Shown here one piece after another: positions 1 through 6,900 of a stretch of 7,514 bases of DNA. The stretch covers positions 1 through 7,514 of the forward strand of contig JAUWXH010000085.1 of the NCBI GenBank assembly GCA_030616465.1. Reading direction: 5' to 3'. Source of the stretch: Planctomycetota bacterium (GTDB taxonomy: Bacteria > Planctomycetota > Phycisphaerae > UBA1845 > Fen-1342). The translations under genes were made by a program, and so were the position numbers. The notes under the pieces are model-generated. The model did not search any database. It saw only the letters and a program-made list of their open reading frames with translations, and had not been told where the DNA came from. Position 1 is the stretch's first letter. The number at the start of each line of letters is the position of its first letter.

Positions 1-1
1 G

Positions 2-535
2 ATCGCTCTGGCGGTCGGCCAGAGCAAGCTGACGCAAGACATTGCCAAGGTCGGAGTGCTAACGCTGCACGTCGGCACGCCGGCCCCCGACTTCGAGGCC
101 ATCACGCTCGACGGCAAGCCTATCAAGCTGTCAGAGCTCCGCGGCAAACTGGTGTTCGTGGACTTCTGGGCGATCTGGTGCGCGCCGTGCGTGGCCGAGC
201 TGCCCAACGTCAAGAAAGCCCACGAGCAGTTCGCCAAAGACGGCTTGGTCGTCATCAGCATCAGCTTCGACAAGGACGCCAAGACCGCGAAGTCGTACGC
301 CGAGAAGAACGGCATGACCTGGCCGCAGGTTTGGGTCAAAGGCGGTGACAAGAGCGAACTGGCCAAGCTGTACAACGTGGGCGGAATCCCGGCGACCTTC
401 CTGATCGGCCCGGGCGGCAAGATCGTCGCCAAGGACCTGCAAGGCGAGAAGCTGCTGCGCACGATCGAGAAGGAGATCAAGAAGCTCAAGCAGTCGTCGA
501 AGGAGACCGCTCGCGCGTCGGACGACCGGGGCTAG
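2..535 (+). CDS. TlpA/ResA-like thioredoxin-fold protein (5' end outside window)
   Basis: This is a thiol-disulfide oxidoreductase of the TlpA/ResA/AhpC-TSA type. The frame is open to the left edge, giving 177 visible codons and a TAG stop. An extended 'GTPAPDF ... LDGKPIKLSELRGK' entry is followed by the active site WCAPC, with Cys at visible residues 60 and 63 (codons 179-181 and 188-190), and by the cis-proline loop GGIPATF (Pro130). The dipeptide between the cysteines is Ala-Pro rather than the commoner Gly-Pro or Pro-Pro, which should shift redox potential. The tail is Lys/Glu-rich and ends in a polar stretch. Relatives are usually exported and act on extracytoplasmic cysteines. The export signal, or an extra N-terminal domain, would lie upstream of the window. 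A GTG at 56 with AAGG five bases before it could start a 159-residue single-domain form, but the 18 upstream codons look coding, so a longer gene is preferred. Confidence 0.88.
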   Translation: MALAVGQSKLTQDIAKVGVLTLHVGTPAPDFEAITLDGKPIKLSELRGKLVFVDFWAIWCAPCVAELPNVKKAHEQFAKDGLVVISISFDKDAKTAKSYAEKNGMTWPQVWVKGGDKSELAKLYNVGGIPATFLIGPGGKIVAKDLQGEKLLRTIEKEIKKLKQSSKETARASDDRG

Positions 536-544
536 CGGTTGCCG

Positions 545-1378
545 TCAGCGGGCGGCCTCTGTCAGCGCCCAGCCCACGCGAAGCAGCAGGTTGAACCCGA
601 CGATCCCGAGGGCCAGCGCACCGACCAGCGTGATCAGCGTCACGGCAACCAACGCGCCCTGGTAATCGGGGTCTGCCCGCGATGCCATCCGCAGCAGCAT
701 GACCGCGAAGCAAGCCACGCCGAACAGCAGGACGCCTACGAATACGCCAAAGGCCAGGCGGGCCAACTTGAAATTCGGCAAATCGCACATCAGGCGCTCG
801 ACACAGCGCAGGAACACCGCCGATGGAATAACCACCCAAAGCACCTTGCCCAAGTCGGCCATGACCGTGCTGTTGTAGTATGTGCCGGTGGCGGCGAGCG
901 CTACCAGCGGCACCAGTACCAGAGCCCAGCGGCGTAGCCGGCGCGGGTTGAGGTAATGTGCCTTGTAGTAGGCTGCCGGTCGCGGCGGCCGCAGCAGGAT
1001 TACCCCGACGATCGCCACCAGCGGAAAGATCAGCCCCCCGGCCAGAAGCAGGTTGAAGGCCGCGTCCAGCGCGCGGGCGAAATCCTGACCCTGCGTGATC
1101 GCGCTGATCACCGCCAGGCCGATCAGACCACCCAGTACGGCCGCCCCGTAGACGACCACGCGTACGGCGTCGGCCAATCGCATTACCGACGCCGTCGTCT
1201 GGCGGATCAGATAGTCGCCGAAGACGGAGTCCAGGATCGGGTGGCCGCAGGCGGGACAATCGTCGTTCAACTGGCGCGAAAGCAGGTTCTGCCGGCACTT
1301 GACGCAGGCCAGATCCTGGGCAATGCGGTCTTGGCTGTCGATGAGACCTTGCGGGGCGCGTTTTTCGTCGTCCTTCAT
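545..1378 (-). CDS. Six-helix membrane protein with N-terminal zinc ribbon
   Basis: The protein has 277 residues and no known function. Residues 25-44 form a rubredoxin-like zinc ribbon: CVKC, then 12 residues, then CPAC. It is followed by 'GHPILDSVFGD' and then about six hydrophobic segments (roughly 73-95, 106-129, 150-168, 176-192, 207-230 and 241-266). The layout resembles an abundant planctomycete family in which a 'CxxCxYxLRG ... CPECG' ribbon precedes membrane helices. Here the central YxLRG is changed to QNLLSRQ. The start at 1378 is chosen because GAGGG lies six bases upstream. An ATG at 1420 would add 14 residues but has no ribosome-binding site. The gene lies 100 bases downstream of the PilT-like gene on the same strand, so shared transcription is possible, and it converges with the thioredoxin gene with 9 bases between stops. 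A membrane location is confident; the role is unknown. Confidence 0.85.
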   Translation of the reverse strand: MKDDEKRAPQGLIDSQDRIAQDLACVKCRQNLLSRQLNDDCPACGHPILDSVFGDYLIRQTTASVMRLADAVRVVVYGAAVLGGLIGLAVISAITQGQDFARALDAAFNLLLAGGLIFPLVAIVGVILLRPPRPAAYYKAHYLNPRRLRRWALVLVPLVALAATGTYYNSTVMADLGKVLWVVIPSAVFLRCVERLMCDLPNFKLARLAFGVFVGVLLFGVACFAVMLLRMASRADPDYQGALVAVTLITLVGALALGIVGFNLLLRVGWALTEAAR

Positions 1379-1384
1379 GAACCG

Positions 1385-1389
1385 CCCTC
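1385..1389 (-). promoter_or_regulatory. Ribosome-binding site deciding the zinc-ribbon gene start
   Basis: The minus strand reads GAGGG, then a six-base spacer, then ATG at 1378. The in-frame ATG at 1420 has nothing comparable upstream, so this site sets the start. Confidence 0.6.
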
Positions 1390-1478
1390 GACTTGCTCGG
1401 CAGGCGACAGTATCCGCCATGGGCCGACGATCATCTACACTCTGGCCGCCGGCATCTGCCGCCGCCCGCTACGCCTGG

Positions 1479-2618
1479 TCACTCCTCGGCCTGCAAGGCG
1501 GCTTGGAGTTCCGGCAGCCGGTTAGCCGTCCGTTCGGCCTCCGGCAATGAGATTGTCTCGGACCGGACCAATTCGACCAACGAGCGTTCCAACGTGGTCA
1601 TCCGCTGTCGGGGGATATCCTTGGTGTGTGTTTGCATCAGGGAGTAAATCTGCTCGGGCTTTACCTGGCGGATCAGATTGGCCACCCCATAGGTATTGTT
1701 GAGAATCTCCATCACGGCCACGCGCCCTTTTTCCCCGGCCCGCGGAACCAGCTTTTGCGAGATGATATAGCGCAGCCCCAGCGACAACTGGTGGGCCATC
1801 TCTTCCTGACGGTTGGCCGGGTACAGGTCCAGCAGCCGGGTGATGGTCCCGGAGGCATCGCGCGTGTGCAGCGCGGAAAAGACCAGGTGCCCGGTCTCCG
1901 CGGCGGTCAGCGTCCAGGTGGTCGATTCCTGATCGGTCATCTCGCCGACGAAGATCACGTCCGGATCCTCGCGTAGACAGTCGCGCAGCCCGCGTTCGTA
2001 GTTCGGGACGTCGCGGCCGATCGCTCGCTGCGAGATGATGGCCGTCTGGCTCTCGAGGTGGTACTCGATCGGGTCTTCCAGCGTAATGATGTGGCAGGGG
2101 CGCGTCTGGGCGATCCGGTCGAGCAACGCCGCGATCGTGGTGGTCTTGCCCACCCCGGTCGTCCCGGTCAGCAGCACCAGACCCTGGCGTAGCTCGATGA
2201 TGTCTCGCCAGACGTCGTTCGGAAAGCCGATCTGCTCCACCTGCGGCGTGCGGGCGTCGAGCGCGCGGATCGCGACGGCCAGCCCGCACCGGTCGTGGAA
2301 GCAGTTCACGCGAAACCGCGTATCGCCGAGCAGCATTGAGCTGTTGACCGAGCGTTTCTCGGTCAGGGTGGTCCATTCGGCATCGCTCAGCAGGCTGCGG
2401 GTGAGCCCCTCGACGGTCGCGGGCTTCAACCCGGGCCCGCTGGTCACCTTCAGCCCGCCGTCCACGCGGTAGATGGGCGCCAAGCCCGTCTTCAGGTGCA
2501 GGTCGGTGACGCGCATCGTGCCATGCCGCTGAAAGGAGTCCAGCAAGTCCTGCATGCTGAGTCTGCGTGCATCGCTGACCGCGTACAGCTTCGCATCCAG
2601 CGCGGGCTTTGGAGACAC
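1479..2618 (-). CDS. pilT: PilT-type type IV pilus retraction ATPase
   Basis: This is a cytoplasmic hexameric AAA-type ATPase of the PilT/VirB11 secretion superfamily. Known members drive pilus retraction and twitching motility. From the 2618 start (379 residues) the motifs appear in order: N-terminal 'MQDLLDSF ... VTDLHLKTG' (from residue 22), Walker A GTTGVGKTTT (152-161), Asp box ITLEDPIEY (178-186), Walker B LREDPDVIFVGEM (215-227) and His box TAAETGHLVFSALHT (238-252). A PilT-like C-terminal 'ANLIRQVKPEQIYSLMQT' follows. Length is normal for PilT. Some conserved positions differ: Walker A has T for the usual P and T for S, and the usual GEMRDLET is GEMTDQES. The frame extends to a GTG at 2693, but AAAGGAG five bases before the GTG at 2618 and a candidate promoter ending near 2698 both favour 2618. 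No other pilus gene is in the window, so PilU or another PilT paralogue is possible. Confidence 0.9.
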   Translation of the reverse strand: MSPKPALDAKLYAVSDARRLSMQDLLDSFQRHGTMRVTDLHLKTGLAPIYRVDGGLKVTSGPGLKPATVEGLTRSLLSDAEWTTLTEKRSVNSSMLLGDTRFRVNCFHDRCGLAVAIRALDARTPQVEQIGFPNDVWRDIIELRQGLVLLTGTTGVGKTTTIAALLDRIAQTRPCHIITLEDPIEYHLESQTAIISQRAIGRDVPNYERGLRDCLREDPDVIFVGEMTDQESTTWTLTAAETGHLVFSALHTRDASGTITRLLDLYPANRQEEMAHQLSLGLRYIISQKLVPRAGEKGRVAVMEILNNTYGVANLIRQVKPEQIYSLMQTHTKDIPRQRMTTLERSLVELVRSETISLPEAERTANRLPELQAALQAEE

Positions 2619-2623
2619 GAGCG

Positions 2624-2630
2624 CTCCTTT
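2624..2630 (-). promoter_or_regulatory. Strong ribosome-binding site deciding the pilT start
   Basis: The minus strand reads AAAGGAG, then CGCTC, then GTG at 2618. This is a near-consensus Shine-Dalgarno with a five-base spacer. The upstream GTG at 2693 has none. Confidence 0.65.
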
Positions 2631-2697
2631 GTCGGCGTTTCGGCCACCGACGCCGACCCCGGGGCCGGCCGCCGTGCGATTGTCAGTGACCACCGGA

Positions 2698-2726
2698 ATG
2701 ATATCACTGCCCTACAAATCACACAA
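2698..2726 (-). promoter_or_regulatory. Candidate promoter of pilT
   Basis: The minus strand has TTGTGT (2726-2721), a 17-base spacer and TATCAT (2703-2698), with TG one base upstream of the -10, giving an extended -10 (TGATATCAT). The -10 matches the sigma-70 consensus at 5 of 6 positions, the -35 at only 3 of 6. Transcription would begin near 2691, giving a leader of about 70 bases before the GTG at 2618. This makes the 2693 GTG unlikely as start. Confidence 0.4.
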
Positions 2727-2766
2727 CCGGCGTGAGCCGCCGTGCCGCCGGGTAGCCAGCAGGTAG

Positions 2767-2792
2767 GGCAGGTCGAGTCTTCGAGACCTGCC
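2767..2792. repeat. Palindromic hairpin repeat, copy 1, just after the four-helix gene
   Basis: Arms GGCAGGTC (2767-2774) and GACCTGCC (2785-2792) are perfect complements around a 10-base loop that itself contains TCGA twice, so a longer bulged stem is also possible. It begins three bases past the stop codon at 2796. It could act as a transcript 3' end, but no T-run follows on either strand, so it is not a standard intrinsic terminator. Twenty-four bases (2769-2792) recur in reverse complement at 3888-3911. Confidence 0.75.
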
Positions 2793-2795
2793 AAG

Positions 2796-3746
2796 CTATC
2801 CTATCAATCCCTCATCACTCAACGGCGGTGTGGGAGCCGTGGAAAGCAGGGCTTGCCACATGCGCTCGATCGCCTTGTCCCGTTTCTGCATCCGCCACAG
2901 CTCGATCGTGTCCTGCTGATCTCCGCGGAGAAGCGCGAGCTTGAGCCCGGATGTCTTACCGCCCGTGGCTTTGCCGCGCAGGATGGCTATGGTGCCGGCG
3001 TCCAGCGGGTAGCTGCGGATGGTGGGTTTGCTCTGCCGGTAGCGGAATTCCAGAATCTGGATCATGCCGGGGGCCATGCGGATATACGTGGGGCGAATGG
3101 CGGTGCGCCAGACCCACGTAACCGCGACCGCGACGCCCATGAACAGGACGTACCCGAAGCTGCCCACGTTGAGGGGCTTGCCGGGGACGATGTGGAGCAG
3201 TTGCAGCACCCAGAAGAAGATCAGGGCGGCGGCGATCGGCACAAAGAGCAGTTGCCACCCGATCGCCCGTGTCGGGGTGATGATCTCCGGCTCGAAGAAT
3301 AGCTCGCCCACTTCCGGCACGTCGATCTTGCCCAGACAGACGATCCGCGCACAGGGCGGGTCTGGTGTCGGTGAGCTGGCCAGGGTTGCCTTCACGTCCT
3401 TGTTCGGGACCGCCATCCCGCCGGGCTTCCAGCGTGCGGCGAGGTCGTACGCGATGGGATCGACGCCGCGCTCACGCAGGTCGGCCAGGTACGCGCGATG
3501 CCGCTTGGCGTTGCGGGCCTTGACGTGCCGACCCCACGCAAACAGGACGGCGCTGGCCACGAAAGCGGCCGCACCCAGCCAGATGACCCACAGTCTCAAC
3601 GCCAGACCAAGACAGACGCCGACCAGGCCCGCGATCAGCAACACCAGGGCGAAGACCGCGGCTACGTGTGGGCGCACGGACACCCCCTCCGGCGGCGGGA
3701 CGCGGATGACCACTGGCGGCGGACGCGTTGTACCGGTTGGCTGCAT
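2796..3746 (-). CDS. Four-helix membrane protein, unrecognised, with possible PH-like tail
   Basis: The protein has 316 residues and I do not recognise the family. A Pro-rich N-terminus (1-26) leads into two closely spaced hydrophobic helices (about 27-50 and 52-71) and a basic stretch (73-92, 'WGRHVKARNAKRHR'). A soluble segment (about 95-160), a second helix pair (about 162-184 and 196-214) and a C-terminal soluble domain (219-300) follow. That domain has alternating strand-like segments ('YIRMAPGMIQILEFRYR', 'TIRSYPLDAGTIAIL', 'LKLALLRGDQQDTIELW') and a closing helix, which suggests a PH-like fold as in bacterial bPH domains. This is inference only. The paired cytoplasmic-type segments suggest an inner-membrane protein with most mass inside. 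The ATG at 3746 has no clear ribosome-binding site. A GTG at 3677 behind GGAGGG would give 293 residues starting right before the first helix. It stands alone between two non-coding gaps that carry copies of one hairpin repeat. Confidence 0.82.
   Translation of the reverse strand: MQPTGTTRPPPVVIRVPPPEGVSVRPHVAAVFALVLLIAGLVGVCLGLALRLWVIWLGAAAFVASAVLFAWGRHVKARNAKRHRAYLADLRERGVDPIAYDLAARWKPGGMAVPNKDVKATLASSPTPDPPCARIVCLGKIDVPEVGELFFEPEIITPTRAIGWQLLFVPIAAALIFFWVLQLLHIVPGKPLNVGSFGYVLFMGVAVAVTWVWRTAIRPTYIRMAPGMIQILEFRYRQSKPTIRSYPLDAGTIAILRGKATGGKTSGLKLALLRGDQQDTIELWRMQKRDKAIERMWQALLSTAPTPPLSDEGLIG
3685..3690 (-). promoter_or_regulatory. Ribosome-binding site pointing to an alternative start of the four-helix gene
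   Basis: The minus strand has GGAGGG seven bases upstream of an in-frame GTG at 3677. It is stronger than anything before the ATG at 3746. It may mark the true start or be chance in a glycine/proline codon run. Confidence 0.35.
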
Positions 3747-3767
3747 GTATGGAATCTACCGCACGCC

Positions 3768-3781
3768 GGCGGTTCGCCGCC
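3768..3781. repeat. Small perfect hairpin in the leader of the four-helix gene
   Basis: GGCGG and CCGCC form a five-base-pair stem around TTCG on the plus strand (CGAA on the minus strand). On the minus strand it sits directly after the candidate -10 at 3787-3782, so it would be at or near the 5' end of the transcript. Confidence 0.4.
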
Positions 3782-3787
3782 ATTATC
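3782..3787 (-). promoter_or_regulatory. Candidate -10 element for the four-helix gene
   Basis: The minus strand reads GATAAT inside an 11-base string (TCGGATAATGG, 3790-3780) that also occurs exactly at the lptD candidate promoter. A good -35 is not visible: TTTAGA 15 bases upstream is the best match and is weak. The ATG at 3746 lies 35 bases downstream. Confidence 0.35.
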
Positions 3788-3849
3788 CGAACAGGCCGTT
3801 TGTCTAAATCTCCGTGCGCAATTCGGCGTCACGCAGTCCGAGCCCAAAG

Positions 3850-3872
3850 CGCTAGCGAGGGATTCGGCCTCG
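3850..3872. repeat. Two adjoining small palindromes in the gap upstream of the four-helix gene
   Basis: CGCTAGCG (3850-3857) is a perfect eight-base palindrome. It runs into CGAGG (3856-3860) facing CCTCG (3868-3872) across seven bases. The surrounding string, AAGCGCTAGCGAGGGA, looks like a short dispersed repeat I associate with planctomycete intergenic DNA. That association is from memory and unverified. Confidence 0.45.
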
Positions 3873-3887
3873 AATGCGCAGCCAAAC

Positions 3888-3914
3888 GGCAGGTCTCGAA
3901 GACTCGACCTGGCC
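3888..3914. repeat. Palindromic hairpin repeat, copy 2, between lptD and the four-helix gene
   Basis: The plus strand reads GGCAGGTC ... GACCTGGCC. Bases 3888-3911 match the reverse complement of 2769-2792 exactly over 24 positions. The match breaks at 3912 (G instead of C), which shortens the outer stem. Inner pairing (AGGTC with GACCT and the TCGA pair) is kept. It lies about 40 bases past the lptD stop. Confidence 0.75.
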
Positions 3915-3928
3915 CACGGTCTACATTG

Positions 3929-3945
3929 ACCGGTTGGAAACCGGT
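3929..3945. repeat. Perfect hairpin just past the lptD stop
   Basis: ACCGGTT (3929-3935) pairs with AACCGGT (3939-3945) around a three-base loop; both arms contain the ACCGGT hexamer palindrome. It starts ten bases after the lptD TAG on the minus strand. No T-run follows (the next bases on that strand are CAATGTAG), so a stabilising 3' hairpin or a dispersed repeat is likelier than an intrinsic terminator. Confidence 0.55.
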
Positions 3946-3955
3946 CCCACAAGGG

Positions 3956-6900
3956 CTACGGCTTGATGCCGGTGGTGGTTTCCAGACCGGTGAAGCGGCG
4001 CGAGCCGAGCGTCCATTCGGGGATGCCTTCCGGCCACATCGACACCGAGATCGTGAAGTCGTCGAAGACCTCGTCCCACTCGAAGTTGATCGCGAAGTAC
4101 CAGCGCGGCAGCCGGCGGACGTACGCGACGGCGAATTCGCCCAGATCGCCGCTGTCGATGTCGAACCACGTGCGCGACGTGACGATATGCTTTTCGGTAA
4201 GCTTGTAGTTGAACCCGCCGCCGAGCAGGTTCATATCGATGTCCCCGGCATGGCGCAGGCCGAAGACGTAGGCCAGTCGCGGCAGCCGCTCGACGGCCAG
4301 CGCGACGTTGTGCCGGTCGAAGCTGCAATCGTTCACGTCGAAGTTGAAGTCGTACAGCAGGCTGGTCGTGTCGCTCAGGCGGTAGATCAGGTCGCCGGCG
4401 ATGTAGTTCCGCGTGCGGCTGTCCTCGGGCCGCAGCGGGTTGGCGTACCCGTTCGACTGCTCCCACGACTGCACACGGCCGCCGAAGAACCCGGCCTCCA
4501 GGTTGAACGTCAGCAGGTCCACGGTGCGTTGGCGTTCCTCGCCGCCGCGCTTGGTCTGCCAGGTCTGTCGCACGCCGAAGGTAGCGCCGTAGAAGTCGTC
4601 GATCGTCTCGATGCCCTCGTCGAAGGGCGTGATGAGCGTGCTGCGGGCGTTGCTGTGGGCCCACCAGGCGGCAAAGTGCGGATTGACAATGTGGCGGATG
4701 CGGTGGATGTCGAACAGCTCGGACTCGATCTCGTCGAAGACCCGGCTGAAGGTCATCCCGCCGCGAACGCCGTAAACACCCAGACCGCGCCACAGCCTGT
4801 CCTGCCGGTCGATAGTGCCGGCATCGCTCCAGAAGCTCCCGCGCAGCGTCGCGAACGGGACGACGTTGAGCGGGCCGAGCTTGAGCGGCAGCTCGGCCTC
4901 CTCCCGGATGTCGGTCCGGAAGACCACGTTGGTCGCACTGGTGTTGTCGAAGCGCTTGTAGTCGAAGAAGCGCCGATCGTCCGGCCGGTAGCGCACCGCC
5001 CCGACGCGCGACTCGTGGTAGAGCACGAAGGGGCTGGCGAAGGTGTCGCCGATGCGGCGGTAGGTCAGGTCGGGCAGGTGCTCGGTTTGGGTGACGAAGT
5101 CGAGCAGGCGCCAGTTCGCCAGCAGGCTGATGGCCTCGACGCCGCGGGCGCGCTTGAGGTAGACCGCGGTTTCCTGCTCCTTGCCCTCGAAGAATTCCGA
5201 TTTCTCGTACTCTTCCAGGAAGCCCGGGTCGCTGACGTAGGCGATTTCGAACGTGAGCTCCCAGTCGCTGGGCAGGAAGTGGCGGTGTCGCCACAGGACG
5301 CGCCCGCGCTCGGTCGTGTCGGGGATGTTGTCGCGCAACGGGCCGAGGTTGTCCTCACCGTCGTCGTGGATGTAGTAGCTGCGGAACACCCCGTAGTAGT
5401 CCTCGCGGAGGTAATCGGAGTACACGCCGATGGCCGGCCCACGCTTCGAGAAGTAATCCAGCCTGAGCGTGGCGTCGAAGCCGGGCGGCGGCTCAAACCC
5501 CAGCAGGTTCAACAGATACCACGCGCTCTCGAACTCCGCGCCGAAATCATCGCTGTAGCCCGTGCGCACGCGGCGGATGAGCGTCTCGCTGGTCTCGATG
5601 TCGCCGCGGCTGTACGGCCAGTAACCGATCGGCAAGCCCTCGACATTGAGCGTGGCGTGCCGCAGCTCATACGTACCGGCGATGCGCTCGGTCGGGCGGC
5701 CCGAGGAGTCGCGCGCCGTCCGGTCACGCAGGTAAACCCGCTCGGCCCCGAGGTGATAGTGCGGCGTATAAAACTCGCTCGTGCTGACCAGTGCCTTGGT
5801 GGCGGTGAACTCGCGGGCCGACAGTTGCCGGATCTCCGCCGCCCGCACGTACAGCGGGATACCGCGTTCGGGGATTTCCGCCCGGAAGACGGCGTCGAGG
5901 ATCAGGGCCTGTTGGCGCTCGAAGTCGTAGTAGAGGCGGCTGGCCCGCACGAAGCGATTCCCGAACGACAGGATTACATCGCCCTCCAGGTACACCGCTT
6001 GCACGCCGAGCTTTCCGGCCTCGGGTGCCCCGGGTGCGATCGGGGGGCTTGGTTCTCGCTGGTCGGGAGGGGATTCCTCAGTCGGCGGCGAGTCCTGACC
6101 GCTCGTCTCACCCTCGGCCCGGAAGAACGTTTCCGCCGTGCCCCCGGTGGGGAACACGACCGCGTTGTCGGCTTGAATCTCGAGCACCGGCGCGTCGGGG
6201 CTGCCCGATTGTGAGAAGTACACCCGCCCGATCGCGACGAACACCTGCTGGCCGTCGGGCGTTTTGGCCGGCTCGATGTTGGGCAGGTGGTAGCGGACGA
6301 CGCGTGGCGGGCGTTCGACCTTCGGCCGGGCCGCCTCGCCGGGACGGACGACACCCACCGGCATCTCGGGTCGGGTGGTAGGCTCGCCGGCCTCGATCCG
6401 CGCCCGCTCCCGCAAAGCCTGCTGATACAGCGGGGAGTCTTTCAGCACTTCCGGCGAATGGCGGTCGTGGTATTTCACGATGCGCCCGTACGTCCGCAGA
6501 TTGCTGACCAGCAGCACGCGGTCCACGATGGTCGAGCCACTCGCCTCCTGCACCTCCGCGTTTTCGGACAGGTACACGGTCAGGTCACAAAACTCGCGCC
6601 CGTCGGCGTCGGTCAGCCCCGTCTTGATCCACACGACCGCGTCGTTGGCGGACAGCCGCCGCTGGCCCATGTCAAGGCGGAACCCGCCCGTGAAGAGCAG
6701 CACGGGCGTGCCGTCTTCCTCCCTCCACTGCCACACGTTGGGGGCGCGCATCTCAACGTCACGCTCGCTGATGGTTACGGGAAGCAGCAGTTCCTCCTCT
6801 TCGCCGAGCTGCCCGCCGGCGGGAGACGCGAGCGCGGCCGTCACGATCACGGTCGCCAAGGCTGCCGGCCAGGCCGTCCGCGGTGGGCAAGAGGCCCCCC

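Noticed and set aside
1379..1478. Possible -10 (GATACT) upstream of the zinc-ribbon gene
   Set aside because: The best -35 at correct spacing matches only three of six bases, which is not distinguishable from chance.
486..1525. Overlapping open frames on both strands across the zinc-ribbon gene
   Set aside because: Only the frame 1378-545 gives a zinc ribbon, regular hydrophobic helices and a ribosome-binding site. The others are Arg/Pro/Gly-rich shadows.
2619..2693. N-terminal extension of pilT to the GTG at 2693
   Set aside because: No ribosome-binding site precedes it, it adds a Gly/Ala-rich stretch absent from PilT proteins, and it would fall at the predicted transcription start.
2767..2792. 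Hairpin as a classical intrinsic terminator
   Set aside because: The stem is good, but neither strand has a T-run after it, so I call it a repeat with a possible 3'-end role.
3935..3984. Complementary eight-base arms (TGGAAACC at 3935-3942, GGTTTCCA at 3977-3984) spanning the lptD stop
   Set aside because: A switch between this pairing and the 3929-3945 hairpin is possible on paper, but the arms are short and half lies in coding sequence, so I do not claim a riboswitch or attenuator.
3921..5294. A 457-codon minus-strand frame inside lptD
   Set aside because: It is Arg/Pro/His-rich in an alternative frame of the same strand, with no domain. The lptD frame runs uninterrupted through it.
3728..6214. 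An open frame of 828 codons on the plus strand, opposite lptD
   Set aside because: It lies almost wholly antisense to a gene with clear LptD features. Its translation is a monotonous Val/Glu/Ala/Arg/Gln mix with no domain, and long antisense frames are expected where third positions are GC-rich. I take it as a shadow.
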